A stretch of DNA of 64,000 nucleotides from Methylotenera sp. L2L1 (GCF_000744605.1 NZ_JQMG01000001.1:1488001-1552000), one strand, 5' to 3'. Counted from the stretch's first letter, positions 34,965 to 44,502 are shown. Translations and numbers: made by a program. Notes: generated by a model not told the origin, from the sequence alone.

Positions 34965-35040
34965 TGGTGGGTGCTAACGGGGTCGAACCGCTGACATTCG
35001 CCTTGTAAGGGCGACGCTCTACCAACTGAGCTAAGCACCC
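34965..35040 (-). tRNA. tRNA-Val (anticodon TAC), CCA encoded
   Basis: The 76-base minus-strand sequence has an acceptor GGGTGCT with GCACCCA-CCA, the D arm TAGCTCAGTTGGTAGAGC, the anticodon loop CTTACAA and the T arm GCGGTTCGACCCCGT. It is the first tRNA of the pair. Confidence 0.97.
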
Positions 35041-35184
35041 TGCAGCACTAACGAGGTCCGCATATTACAGATAATGCGGTATGTTTTCAACACATTTTTG
35101 AATTAATTTAAATAAAAGTGAGTTTTTTTTAATTGTCTCAATTAAGTGACGTTTGAGATGAGGGTTTTGATATCTTTTGGACGA

Positions 35185-36894
35185 TTAAACGAACTCGCTA
35201 TCAAGTTGAATTTGATTGCGACCAGCAGATTTTGCGACATACATGGCGTCATCTGCGCGTTTTAATATTTCGTCCTCATTTGACTCATGGTTAATAAATA
35301 ACACAACACCGATACTTGCTGAACATAAGTGTTCGATTTCAGTTTTAGTATCACCAGTATTTAATGATAGTAAATATGGCATTAATAATGCCTGACGTAT
35401 TTTCTCTGCTATACGGTTTGCTTGTTGAATGGACTTTTCTTTATCTGTCGTTAATGAGTTAAGTAAAATGACAAACTCATCACCACCAAAACGAGACACT
35501 GTATCAATTTGGCGGACACAGCTTTTGATACGTTCAGCTACTTCTAGCAGTAATGCATCGCCAAACGCATGCCCGTAAGTGTCATTAATTGGTTTGAAGT
35601 TATCAAGGTCTAAAAACATGAGCGCACAGTAGCGACCATTACGTTTGCTTGATGCCATGGTTTGACTTAAACGATCTTTAAGTAAGCGTCGGTTAGGGAG
35701 TTTTGTCAGCGCATCATAAAATGCTAGCTGACGTACTTCGTCTTCCAGTTTTTTACGATCTGTAATATCTAAATTATGCCCCTGAAGATATAAGCGTGTG
35801 CCATTCTCATCTTCAATAGGTGTGACGCGACAGTAGAAGTCTCGATAAATACCATCATGCCGTTTTAATCTAAAGTAATGGTCATAACCAGTTTTCTTTT
35901 CGAAATCAACTTGCCATATTTTTTGAGCTTCTGCTAAGTCTTCTGGATGGACAACAGAAGTCCATTTCTCTATGGTTAACGCATCATCTAGGCGCTGACC
36001 AGTAAAATCAAACCATTGTTTATTGGTGTAAGTGAAGGAGGTGCCGTCAAATGCCCACATATGGATATTGGTGTTATTCAGCAGTATCGATAGTCTTTGC
36101 TCGCTTTCGGCGAGTGCCTTGCTTCTGTTTGCAAGTTCAGACGTGCGTTGTTTAATTTTGTCTTCTAGCGTTTCTTGATGTAACAAGATTTCAGCGCTAG
36201 CGCGTTGGAGCTTATCAATGACGATTCTAATGTGTTTGATAAATGGGTTGAAAATCAGCATTGCTTCTAGTGATAACAGTAATAGAGTGAGAATCCATAA
36301 GGCCGTCTCTGCTTTTTCCAGTTGCTTGATAGATGCTTCACCCTCTAATTGATATTGATGCACCGCTTGGTCAAGTGATGAAACTAAAGTCGTCGGTGCT
36401 GTGTTGGTAATGTAGCGTAGTGCTGCATTGTCTGGACTGAGTTTGTTGCTATCTGTGGCGAGCAATGCGCGTACGGTATTAATGTAAGTTCTTACTTGTT
36501 TGTTAAGAGAAGAGTCACCTTCAAAATACATTGCTCTAACCGCTTGTGACATTGTCGATGGGAGCCCCATTTCTTTATTGCCATATAGTAATCCATGATG
36601 CGAGATTGCCATTAGCTCAATAGATTCTTCCAATTTTTTGCGAATAGACGCACGTTCATTTGCGTGTGCGGTGACCAGTAAGTTGGCAAACAGTGCAGTA
36701 CGTTGGCTTAGCATACGTTGCCGTCCGCTGATGTTGACTACGGCGGCAGTACTTTCCTGCTTGGAAATGACAAGTTTGAGACTGTACCAAGCGGCGGTTG
36801 AGAGCGCAGCAACGAGAGATAGTGCTAGTACGTAGCGCCAAGTGAGAGCTTGCGCGATACCTAGGTCATCTTTGATGTGTAGTTTTGTGAACAA
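35185..36894 (-). CDS. PilJ-type sensor, PAS, GGDEF diguanylate cyclase
   Basis: This 569-residue membrane sensor should make c-di-GMP. An N-terminal membrane helix (about 20-43) is followed by a periplasmic PilJ/type IV nitrate-sensor-like domain (SGRQRMLSQRTALFANLL at 55-72). A second helix lies at about 205-225, then a coiled coil, a PAS/PAC domain (about 270-390) and GGDEF (about 395-565). The active site is GGDEF and an RxxD site (RQID) sits five residues before it. The PilJ-type sensor commonly binds nitrate or a similar anion in other proteins; the ligand here is unknown. Confidence 0.9.
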   Translation of the reverse strand: MFTKLHIKDDLGIAQALTWRYVLALSLVAALSTAAWYSLKLVISKQESTAAVVNISGRQRMLSQRTALFANLLVTAHANERASIRKKLEESIELMAISHHGLLYGNKEMGLPSTMSQAVRAMYFEGDSSLNKQVRTYINTVRALLATDSNKLSPDNAALRYITNTAPTTLVSSLDQAVHQYQLEGEASIKQLEKAETALWILTLLLLSLEAMLIFNPFIKHIRIVIDKLQRASAEILLHQETLEDKIKQRTSELANRSKALAESEQRLSILLNNTNIHMWAFDGTSFTYTNKQWFDFTGQRLDDALTIEKWTSVVHPEDLAEAQKIWQVDFEKKTGYDHYFRLKRHDGIYRDFYCRVTPIEDENGTRLYLQGHNLDITDRKKLEDEVRQLAFYDALTKLPNRRLLKDRLSQTMASSKRNGRYCALMFLDLDNFKPINDTYGHAFGDALLLEVAERIKSCVRQIDTVSRFGGDEFVILLNSLTTDKEKSIQQANRIAEKIRQALLMPYLLSLNTGDTKTEIEHLCSASIGVVLFINHESNEDEILKRADDAMYVAKSAGRNQIQLDSEFV

Positions 36895-37240
36895 GTCTTT
36901 TCTCAGTTCTTGTCACGGCATATGACAATTGACTATAAGCCAAATTTCTACATCCATGAGGAGACATTGGTGTGTCTGTCAGTTGTTTGAAATGCTGACC
37001 TTAGTACATGATTCAACTCTAACAAAATTGTCTGTGCAGGTAAAGCGACCCTATTGGGTATATGGTTGAGTGAACTGAGGTTTTAGCGATATTTTAATTT
37101 TAAATAGAATGATTTATGTGTCTTGGTTGGTGACTTTAATACTATGACGATGTGTTGATCGGACGACTAAGTGTGTTTTGATGGGGGTAGGTGCCAAAAG
37201 TAGATACTTAAATGTTGAGTTTTTAGTATGTAAATCGATT
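36895..37240. other. Intergenic region between the GGDEF gene and the PepSY gene
   Basis: About 350 bp lie between divergent genes. Apart from presumed promoters and the direct repeat listed next, I see nothing. Confidence 0.5.
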
Positions 37241-37257
37241 TTTAAGCTTGATTTAAG
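37241..37257 (+). promoter_or_regulatory. Direct repeat TTTAAG-N5-TTTAAG before the PepSY gene
   Basis: Two TTTAAG copies stand 11 bp apart, the pattern bound by PmrA/BasR-type OmpR regulators (YTTAAG-N5-YTTAAG). A GATACT -10-like element follows 15 bp on. It lies about 50 bp before the PepSY start. Confidence 0.65.
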
Positions 37258-37305
37258 CTTAGGCGCATAAAGTGATACTCACCATTTAATCAACGGAGTT
37301 AAATC

Positions 37306-37626
37306 ATGAAAAAATCAATGAACACATTTACTTTAGCGTCAGTTATCTCATTAACTTTATTATCGCCATTGGCGTTTGCGGATGACGATATCCAAGAAAT
37401 TGAAGCAATCTCTAAAGAGTTAGGTCTAATTACATTAGAACAGGCCAAAGCAAAGGCGCTTGCTGCAAAACCGGGTGCCGTCGAGGATGCTGATCTTGAA
37501 AATAGAAAGTTTGGTAAGGGTTGGGATTACGAGTTTGAAATTGTTGATGCTGATGGGCGTGAGTGGGAAGTTTTAGTGGATGCTAAAACCGGCGCAGTAA
37601 GAGATGTTAGCCAAGAGTGGTTTTAA
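37306..37626 (+). CDS. Periplasmic PepSY-domain protein
   Basis: The 106-residue precursor has a signal peptide (about 1-25, AFA-DDD) and one PepSY domain. LGLITLEQAKAKALAAKPG is followed by a YEFEIVDADGREWEVLVDAKTG-like strand pair (split here over about residues 74-96). PepSY proteins act in the envelope as inhibitors or sensors, often next to two-component systems. It converges on the sensor kinase gene with a four-base overlap of the stops. The TTTAAG repeat upstream suggests control by the neighbouring regulator. Confidence 0.88.
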   Translation: MKKSMNTFTLASVISLTLLSPLAFADDDIQEIEAISKELGLITLEQAKAKALAAKPGAVEDADLENRKFGKGWDYEFEIVDADGREWEVLVDAKTGAVRDVSQEWF

Positions 37627-38960
37627 GCTAATAACTTGCGTGGGGTAAATCTAATTTCAACGCGTAAGCCACCTAGCGCGGCTGAGCGGCTGAAGCTTAG
37701 GTTTGCCCCATAGCTGTTTGCAATGTCACAGACGATGGCAAGGCCTAAGCCGCTGCCAGTCACAGATTCATCAGCTCTAAAACCACGCTGTGTCAGTGAA
37801 TTTAATTCATGCACCGGGCAGCCCGGTCCGTCATCTTCAATCACAAAGATTGGTGCATCGCTGCCCGTTACGGTGAGTGACACATTACGTTTGCACCATT
37901 TACAGGCGTTATCTAACAAGTTGCCCAGTATTTCCAATAAATCTTCACCATCACCATGAAATTTCGTTCCTTCGGTGACTTCCCATGTGATATTCACGAT
38001 CTTGGCTTTGTAGATCATACGCATCGTATGTGTGAGTTGTGCAATTTCGGTTTTTAAGTCTATTTGCTGCATAGGTCGAACATCGCCCATTAAACGAGCA
38101 CGCTTTAGCTCCCGCTCGATAATTTGGTCTAGGGCATCGGTTGCTGCGTAAATTGACTCACGAATCTGAGGGAGTCCTTCAATTTCTGCGCGCTCTGCAG
38201 TTTGATTAAGCAGTGTTAGTTTGGTCTTAAGCGCGTGAGCTAAGTTGCCTAGCGACTCTCTGGAGCGTTTAGATTTTTGCTGGACAGTCTGTAACAGATG
38301 ATTAAGTTCTGTAATCAGCGGTGCAATTTCTTCAGGTCCTTTGGACGCTATCTGATTGGCTTCACCTCGTTCTAGTTTGGCGATATCGCTTTGAATCTTT
38401 TTCAACGGCAGCAGCGCATGCTGGATAATCAGCCGCTGTATGGCTAATAAAGTGATGAGCCCTAGCAATGAAATTGCGGCATATATCAACTGAAAGCGTT
38501 CAATACTCGCTTTTAATGGGCCCAGGTTTTCAGCCATTGCAATACTGATGGTTTGGCCTTGTTTTTGATATCCATTGATAACAATCAGTAACGATTGTGC
38601 TTCTGGTCCCTTTTGATATAGTAATTTTTGTTCGCCAGTCGCTAACTTGTTGATGTTGAGGTCGGTATCCCACAGCGAACGTGAAATCAGACGCTGTTTG
38701 CCAGAGCTAACAACATAATAGTGACCAGAGAATGGTCGTTGGTAGATAGCGCTTAGGCGTTGAGCGTCGATTTCAAGCTGATTAGATGCATTGAATTGTG
38801 CGCTGGCGAGCAGGCTCTCGCCCTCATGTTGCAGGCGTTTGGTTAATTGATCTTCGCTCAGTTTGTTGATAGCGTAGCTTACTACTAGCCATTGCAACGA
38901 GAGCAATAACACTAGGCTAAGCGTCAGGCTCCAAGATAGTCGGCCCTTGAGCGATAGCAT
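37623..38960 (-). CDS. Sensor histidine kinase of the PhoQ/QseC type
   Basis: This 445-residue membrane kinase has two helices (about 9-29 and 158-178) around a periplasmic domain of about 125 residues. A HAMP-like segment follows, then a dimerisation helix with the phospho-acceptor histidine in NLAHALKTKL (about 240-249), and a HATPase domain with NLLDNACKW, DDGPGCP and GSGLGLAI. The PhoQ-style HALKT H-box is clear. Its stop overlaps the PepSY gene, and its start overlaps the response regulator stop by one base. The periplasmic PepSY proteins on both sides may be its input. Confidence 0.93.
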   Translation of the reverse strand: MLSLKGRLSWSLTLSLVLLLSLQWLVVSYAINKLSEDQLTKRLQHEGESLLASAQFNASNQLEIDAQRLSAIYQRPFSGHYYVVSSGKQRLISRSLWDTDLNINKLATGEQKLLYQKGPEAQSLLIVINGYQKQGQTISIAMAENLGPLKASIERFQLIYAAISLLGLITLLAIQRLIIQHALLPLKKIQSDIAKLERGEANQIASKGPEEIAPLITELNHLLQTVQQKSKRSRESLGNLAHALKTKLTLLNQTAERAEIEGLPQIRESIYAATDALDQIIERELKRARLMGDVRPMQQIDLKTEIAQLTHTMRMIYKAKIVNITWEVTEGTKFHGDGEDLLEILGNLLDNACKWCKRNVSLTVTGSDAPIFVIEDDGPGCPVHELNSLTQRGFRADESVTGSGLGLAIVCDIANSYGANLSFSRSAALGGLRVEIRFTPRKLLA

Positions 38961-39625
38961 TATGGCGCCACTCCAAATATATAGCCTTGGCCACGTCTTG
39001 TTTGTATTAAGCTACTGCCGATTTTTTGGCGTAGGCGGTTTACATAGACTTCAATCACATTGCTATCTTTATCTTCATCATATTCATAAACGTGTTCAGT
39101 TAAGACCGATTTAGAAAGAATGTGCCCCGGATGCAGCATAAAGTATCGTAGTAGTCTGAATTCTATGTTGGTGAGGTTGCACTGATCGCCATTGTCGAAC
39201 ATCACGGTTTGCGTTTGCTCATTAAGTTTGAAGTGCGCTGAGTGTAACTCACCTGCATTGTTACCAATGCTGCGTTTAAGCACTGCGCTAATTCGCGCTA
39301 GTAGCTCTTCAATCTGAAAAGGCTTGCTGACATAATCATCTGCACCAGTGTTGAAGCCTGCCACTTTGTCTTGCCATCCGCCTCTGGCGGTAAGGATGAT
39401 GACTGGTGTAGTGACTTGTTCCTTGCGCCAGTTAGTGAGTATCTCCAGCCCATTACGTTTTGGTAAGCCTAAGTCCAGTATGATTAAATCGTAGGGCTCT
39501 AGTTTGCCTTGTATTTCAGCCTCGATGCCGTCAGTCGCTAGGTCTGTGGCATAGCCTGCCCGCTGCAGGCCAGTTTGAAGCTGCGGGCCAAGTGTTAAAT
39601 CATCTTCTACGACAAGCAAGCGCAT
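38960..39625 (-). CDS. OmpR-family response regulator
   Basis: This 221-residue regulator has a receiver domain (acidic pair near DD at 8-9, phospho-acceptor Asp51 in LIILDLGLPKRNG, KPF near 101) and a winged-helix output domain (about 127-218, ending RGQGYIF). It resembles PhoP, QseB and PmrA. It is coupled to the kinase by a one-base overlap and starts 3 bp after the upstream PepSY gene. TTTAAG-type direct repeats before both PepSY genes are plausible binding sites. Confidence 0.94.
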   Translation of the reverse strand: MRLLVVEDDLTLGPQLQTGLQRAGYATDLATDGIEAEIQGKLEPYDLIILDLGLPKRNGLEILTNWRKEQVTTPVIILTARGGWQDKVAGFNTGADDYVSKPFQIEELLARISAVLKRSIGNNAGELHSAHFKLNEQTQTVMFDNGDQCNLTNIEFRLLRYFMLHPGHILSKSVLTEHVYEYDEDKDSNVIEVYVNRLRQKIGSSLIQTRRGQGYIFGVAP

Positions 39626-39628
39626 AGG

Positions 39629-39961
39629 CTAATCCTCAAGCTCTAGCTTGATGAGTTTTCCAGTCTTTGCATCAAGTTTGATTTCCCAAACCTGGCTTTG
39701 AGCGTCGAGAATCTCTACCTCATAAATGAGCAGGCCTTTTTTCTGCTCCAGCTCGGTTTCAAGCACCTCGCCAGGTTTGATTTCTTTCGCTAGTTTCGTG
39801 ATTTTTTCTAGCGGGAGAATTTTCCCTGCACTTAATAATTGGCGGGCAGTTTGCTGGCTGCTATCAGCTTTTGCATGATTGTCATTAACAATCAACAAGC
39901 TGGCTAGCAATAGGCAAGCTAGTATTAGTAGCACGGAAATGTTGAGTTTTTTCGTCATCAT
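39629..39961 (-). CDS. PepSY-domain protein, first gene of the two-component operon
   Basis: The 110-residue protein has an N-terminal hydrophobic segment (about 8-26, signal or anchor). A PepSY domain follows with LPLEKITKLAKEIKPGEVLE and LLIYEVEILDAQSQVWEIKL. It is a diverged paralogue of the protein at 37306 and lies on the other side of the same two-component genes. It should face the periplasm. Co-transcription with the regulator and kinase makes a role as an accessory sensor or feedback inhibitor plausible. Confidence 0.85.
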   Translation of the reverse strand: MMTKKLNISVLLILACLLLASLLIVNDNHAKADSSQQTARQLLSAGKILPLEKITKLAKEIKPGEVLETELEQKKGLLIYEVEILDAQSQVWEIKLDAKTGKLIKLELED

Positions 39962-40044
39962 ATGCTTTTCTGCCTAGGACGAGTGGCGACCTTTGGCAAA
40001 AACTCCAAGTGGTAAGTAATGGTAACGTATTGTGCATGAGAAAG

Positions 40045-40061
40045 CTTAATTTAAACTTAAA
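40045..40061 (-). promoter_or_regulatory. Direct repeat TTTAAG-N5-ATTAAG before the PepSY-regulator-kinase operon
   Basis: On the minus strand TTTAAG and ATTAAG stand 11 bp apart. They lie 84-100 bp before the first gene, with the same spacing as the repeat at 37241, so autoregulation by the OmpR-type regulator is likely. Confidence 0.6.
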
Positions 40062-40183
40062 ACGGGCAGTTTAATGAGCTTAGAGGGCAGTTTCATGCCG
40101 ATGCTTAACGGGAGCTCAGCCTCTGGGTATAAGCTTCTTGAGGGGGGTTACACGGAGGCTTGCGCTATATGGCTGGACATGAA

Positions 40184-41104
40184 TCAGCTGGTTTTGTAAT
40201 TTGCAATCGCGCGTGACACGGCAATGTATGAGCCTATCCAGCCAATACCGATTGCAGAAAGAATGACCGCTAGAAATAGTTGTGCATCAAATAGCGTTAC
40301 GCTGAAGTCGTTGCTATATAAGTGAGCGATTTGCGACATGGAAAGATTAAAAGCCTGAATAATGCCGATAAGCATGAGGACTGCCATTAAACCGCCAAAT
40401 AGTCCGTAAAGCGCGCCGGCGTAGAGGAACGGCATACGAATAAAGCTACTAGTAGCGCCAATCAGGTTGCTCACTTCGATTTCATCTTTTTGCGTTAAGA
40501 TCTGCATACGTACCGTATTGCCGATAATCACTAACAGTACGATGGCTAATAATCCAGCAATCATCGAGATGAGTTTTTTACCTAAGCTTAATAAAGATGA
40601 AAGTCGTTTCACCCATTCCGTATTGAGTAATGCTAGCTCTACATTTGGTAAGTTCTGTAGCGCATCTTTTAATTGAATCAAACTATCAGGGTCAGAAGAC
40701 TTTGCTTGAATAAAAAAAGCGTCTGGTAATGGGTTTTTACCTAGTTGTGACACGGCGTCGTTTACATCTTGGTTGCTTCTTGATTTAACTTGTAACTGTT
40801 GCCATGCTTCTTCTTTAGTCACTAAATGAAAATTAGCAATATCCTGATTTTGCGCTAGCTGGCGCTCAACTTGTTTAATTGCATCAGCATTAGCGTCCAC
40901 TTTGAGGAACAGGCTAATCTCGGTGTCTTTCTGCATGTGGTCGGTGAGTTTTGATAGATTATCTACAGCTAAATAAAATAGGCTGGGTAAACACATCGCC
41001 ACCCCAATCACCAAACAAATCATGAAAGTTGATAGCATGTTGTTACGCATGCGGCTAAGCACAAGTTTAAGTGTCTGTATATGTTGATTTAGCCAGTTGT
41101 TCAT
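40184..41104 (-). CDS. ftsX: Cell division protein FtsX
   Basis: FtsX is the membrane subunit of the FtsEX complex, which activates peptidoglycan hydrolases at the septum. The 306-residue protein has four helices (about 21-42, 178-200, 226-250, 276-298) and a periplasmic domain between the first two (about 45-170). The N-terminal LVLSRMRNNMLSTFMICLVIGVAM is typical of the family. It overlaps ftsE by four bases. No terminator is clear after it. Confidence 0.95.
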   Translation of the reverse strand: MNNWLNQHIQTLKLVLSRMRNNMLSTFMICLVIGVAMCLPSLFYLAVDNLSKLTDHMQKDTEISLFLKVDANADAIKQVERQLAQNQDIANFHLVTKEEAWQQLQVKSRSNQDVNDAVSQLGKNPLPDAFFIQAKSSDPDSLIQLKDALQNLPNVELALLNTEWVKRLSSLLSLGKKLISMIAGLLAIVLLVIIGNTVRMQILTQKDEIEVSNLIGATSSFIRMPFLYAGALYGLFGGLMAVLMLIGIIQAFNLSMSQIAHLYSNDFSVTLFDAQLFLAVILSAIGIGWIGSYIAVSRAIANYKTS

Positions 41105-41814
41105 GATGTGAAGCGCTCTACGGAAGATGATGCTTGGTCTAAATGAGACTCTTTAAGTAAATGCTCAGTCAGCGAGCCTTGGTTGATATGCATGACTCTA
41201 TTTTGTCTTGCGCTCATGCCCAATGCGTCGTGTGTGGACATAATGACCGTCACCCCAACTTGATTAAAGGCATAGAAGATAGCCATGATGTCCGCTGCAT
41301 AACTGGCATCTAAATTGCCAGTAGGTTCATCTGCCAACAGTATTGATGGGCGGCTTACCACTGCGCGCGCAATGGCTAAACGTTGTTGCTCGCCGCCAGA
41401 CAGAGTAATTGGCATCGCCTTTTCTTTATTCAATAAACCGACTTTATCCAGTGCAGCCCTCACGCGTTTTGCAGCCTCTTGTCCAGTAATGCCGTTGATA
41501 TGTAAAGGTAGGATGACATTTCCAAAACAGTTTCTGTCATACAGAAGTTTGTGGTCTTGAAAAATCAAACCAAATCGACGGCGTAGAAATGGGATTGCAG
41601 AAGGTTTGAGTTGGCTGACATTCTGATTTGCAATCAGCACAGTGCCACTGGTAGGGCGCTCGGTTGCCGCAATCAGCTTTAATAACGTGCTTTTACCAGC
41701 GCCAGAATGACCAGTAAGAAACACAAACTCACCAGCATCAATGTTAAAGCTAATGTTTTTGAGTATTTCATCGCTACCGGGGTAGCGCTTGGTGACTTTA
41801 TCAAATTGAATCAT
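41101..41814 (-). CDS. ftsE: Cell division ATP-binding protein FtsE
   Basis: FtsE is the ATPase partner of FtsX. The 237-residue protein has Walker A TGHSGAGKSTLL, the Q-loop FQDHKLL, the signature LSGGEQQRLAIARA, Walker B LLADEPTGNLD and a switch histidine in MSTHD. The N-terminal MIQFDKVTKRYPG is characteristic. It lies between ftsY and ftsX in the usual ftsYEX order of many proteobacteria. Confidence 0.97.
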   Translation of the reverse strand: MIQFDKVTKRYPGSDEILKNISFNIDAGEFVFLTGHSGAGKSTLLKLIAATERPTSGTVLIANQNVSQLKPSAIPFLRRRFGLIFQDHKLLYDRNCFGNVILPLHINGITGQEAAKRVRAALDKVGLLNKEKAMPITLSGGEQQRLAIARAVVSRPSILLADEPTGNLDASYAADIMAIFYAFNQVGVTVIMSTHDALGMSARQNRVMHINQGSLTEHLLKESHLDQASSSVERFTS

Positions 41815-41858
41815 GCTGGTATTTTAGTCTTAATGTGGCGGTGTTTTGGAAATAGTTT

Positions 41859-42854
41859 TTATGACTCAATCATCGCGTCAATAAACTCACTGGCATTAAA
41901 TGGTCTAAGGTCGTCAATCGCCTCACCAATGCCAATATAGCGGATTGGAATCGGTCTAGCCTGTGCGATTGCAGCAATCACACCGCCTTTTGCCGTGCCG
42001 TCCAGTTTACTGAGTACCAAGCCAGTTACGCCTAATGCGTCATCAAATATTTTTACTTGAGATACTGCGTTTTGCCCAGTGTTCGCATCTAGCACTAATA
42101 AGACTTCGTGAGGTGCACCAGGTAGTGCTTTGTCCATCACGCGCTTTACTTTTGCAATTTCATCCATCAAATGCATCTGCGTAGGCAGGCGTCCTGCAGT
42201 GTCTGCCAATACGATATCAATGTTTTTTGCACGTGCAGAGTTAATGGCGTCAAACATCACAGCAGCAGGGTCGCCACTGGTTTGGGCAACCACATGTACA
42301 TTGTTACGTTCACCCCACACTTGTAGTTGCTCACGCGCGGCGGCCCTAAATGTATCACCTGCGGCAATTAGCACACTCTTGCCCTCTGATTGAAACAGCT
42401 TGGCTAGCTTGCCTATTGTTGTGGTTTTTCCCGCGCCGTTTACACCAGCCAGCATGATGATGAATGGTTGGTGATTGCCTGTTGCTAATGGTTTTTCTAA
42501 TGGTGAGAGTAAATCCGATAATGATTCTTTTAAGGCAGCTTTGAGCTGTGCGGTGTCGTCAAGGCTTTGGCGTTTTACGCGGCTTTTGATGTCATCAAGT
42601 AAGTGTTGTGTAGCGTTAATGCCGACATCTGAGGTTAGTAATATCGTTTCTAGTTCTTCATAAATCTCAGCGTCAATTTTTCCGCCACCAAAGATACTGG
42701 CAAGCTGATTGCCCAGCTGACTTCTGGTTTTTGCTAAGCCTTGTTTTAAGCGCGTGGCCCAATTTTGGCTTGGCGTAGCTTCATTCCGTTTAGCTTCTGG
42801 CGTTCCAGAACTTAAACCTGTGGCTGGTTTATCTTTTTTGAAAAAATCGAACAT
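41859..42854 (-). CDS. ftsY: Signal recognition particle receptor FtsY
   Basis: FtsY is the SRP receptor that docks ribosomes at the inner membrane. The 331-residue protein has a short acidic/basic N-terminus, a helical N domain (about 28-105) and a GTPase G domain with GVNGAGKTTTIGKLAKL, DTFRAAAREQL, ADTAGR and SKLDGTAKGG. The C-terminal IGIGEAIDDLRPFNASEFI is typical. The acidic A domain of E. coli is mostly missing, which is common. ftsE follows 44 bp on. Confidence 0.97.
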   Translation of the reverse strand: MFDFFKKDKPATGLSSGTPEAKRNEATPSQNWATRLKQGLAKTRSQLGNQLASIFGGGKIDAEIYEELETILLTSDVGINATQHLLDDIKSRVKRQSLDDTAQLKAALKESLSDLLSPLEKPLATGNHQPFIIMLAGVNGAGKTTTIGKLAKLFQSEGKSVLIAAGDTFRAAAREQLQVWGERNNVHVVAQTSGDPAAVMFDAINSARAKNIDIVLADTAGRLPTQMHLMDEIAKVKRVMDKALPGAPHEVLLVLDANTGQNAVSQVKIFDDALGVTGLVLSKLDGTAKGGVIAAIAQARPIPIRYIGIGEAIDDLRPFNASEFIDAMIES

Positions 42855-43140
42855 AAATTTTTAACTGAGTTTAGTGGCACTATTTTAGCTTAATTTTGCT
42901 TGAGGCAAACCAGTTCATTTGAGGTATGTTGATGAATATTTATGCTGTTTTAGTTAATGGCAACTGTAGTTTACATCGCAGATTTAGAATAAACCCCGTG
43001 ATTTTTTGAGATACGTTCTAGGCTGAACTAACTCAATGGTATCCTTGTCACAAAAGCTTACTCAATGAGTCGTCTAAATTTATGTCAGACTTAAAAATCT
43101 GATTTAATCATACTGATAAAAATAACTGGAGAAATATCCT

Positions 43141-44502
43141 GTGCGTAAAACATGTTTTTTAATACTTTTATTGGTCATGCCAATCACTGTGTTTGCCAAT
43201 CCATCTATTAAAGAGTTCAAACTGGATAATGGCCTTAAGGTCATTGTGCAAGAGGATCATCGTGCGCCCGTTGTGGTGTCGCAGGTTTGGTATCGAGCCG
43301 GTAGTTTAGATGAAGTGAATGGTAAAACTGGTGTGGCACATGTGCTTGAGCATATGATGTTTAAAGGTACCAAAAAAGTACCAGCTGGCCAGTTTTCACG
43401 TTTAGTCGCTGCGGCAGGCGGTAAAGAAAATGCGTTTACCAGTACTGACTACACCTGCTATTTCCAACAGCTAGAAAAATCACATTTACCACTTTCATTC
43501 AGGCTAGAGGCTGACCGCATGGCGAATTTGCAACTGAGTGAAGCGGAGTTTGCTAAGGAAATCAAAGTGGTGATGGAAGAGCGCCGCTGGCGTACTGATG
43601 ATAAGCCACAGTCGCAGGTGAATGAAGCGTTTCAAGGCGTTGTGTATCGTGCGCACCCGTACTCACGCCCTGTGGTTGGGTTTATGAATGACTTAGAAAA
43701 CATGACGGTTGAAGATGCGCGTGAGTGGTATAACAATTGGTACGCACCTAACAACGCGACTTTAGTCGTGGTGGGCGATGTGAAAGCGGATGAGGTGTAC
43801 AAGCTGGCAAAACAGCATTTTGGTAACTTGAAACCTAAAGTTTTGCCGGTACGTAAACCACAAGTAGAGCCTGTGCAATTAGGTGAGCGCCGAGTAGTGG
43901 TGAAGGCGCCAGCAAAGTTACCTTATGTATTGATGGGCTTTCATGTACCACCTGTCACTAACCCAGAATCTGATTGGGAGCCTTATGCCTTGGAGGTGTT
44001 GGCGGGCGTTTTAAGTGGTAACCCTGCAGCACGCTTAAATCAAAGCTTGGTAAGAGACTCGCAGTTAGCGATAGATGCAGATGCTGGTTATGATTTGCTA
44101 GCACGTGGCCGTCAAAGTCTATTTTCCTTAGATGGCACGCCTAGTGAAGGCAAAACTGTGGTTGAACTGGAACAGGCGCTATTGCAAGAAATCGAAAAAA
44201 TCAAAAAAACAGGGATTTCACAAGAAGAGCTGGATCGCGTTAAAGCAGGCGTGATTGCTGCTGATGTTTATCAGCGTGACTCTATGTTTTATCAAGGGAT
44301 GCAGCTCGGTACGATAGAAACGATAGGTTTCTCATGGAAAATAATAGAAGACTATCCAAACAAACTGCGTGCGGTGACTGCCGAACAAGTGCAGGCTGTG
44401 GCAAAAAAATACCTGCACAAAGATAACCTGACGATTGCGACATTAGACCCTCAACCGATTGATCCTAATGCAAAGCCACAGGGTAAGCCACACGTACATT
44501 AA
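43141..44502 (+). CDS. M16 zinc peptidase, active subunit
   Basis: This 453-residue pitrilysin-like (M16B) protease has a signal peptide (about 1-19, VFA-NPS). The zinc motif HVLEH is at 67-71, and a downstream glutamate in EEMKVV-like EIKVVMEERR (about 140-149) completes the site. The GTG start at 43141 has GGAG upstream. It is periplasmic and is followed 36 bp on by a second M16 gene that lacks the zinc motif; such active/inactive pairs form heterodimers. Confidence 0.93.
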   Translation: MRKTCFLILLLVMPITVFANPSIKEFKLDNGLKVIVQEDHRAPVVVSQVWYRAGSLDEVNGKTGVAHVLEHMMFKGTKKVPAGQFSRLVAAAGGKENAFTSTDYTCYFQQLEKSHLPLSFRLEADRMANLQLSEAEFAKEIKVVMEERRWRTDDKPQSQVNEAFQGVVYRAHPYSRPVVGFMNDLENMTVEDAREWYNNWYAPNNATLVVVGDVKADEVYKLAKQHFGNLKPKVLPVRKPQVEPVQLGERRVVVKAPAKLPYVLMGFHVPPVTNPESDWEPYALEVLAGVLSGNPAARLNQSLVRDSQLAIDADAGYDLLARGRQSLFSLDGTPSEGKTVVELEQALLQEIEKIKKTGISQEELDRVKAGVIAADVYQRDSMFYQGMQLGTIETIGFSWKIIEDYPNKLRAVTAEQVQAVAKKYLHKDNLTIATLDPQPIDPNAKPQGKPHVH

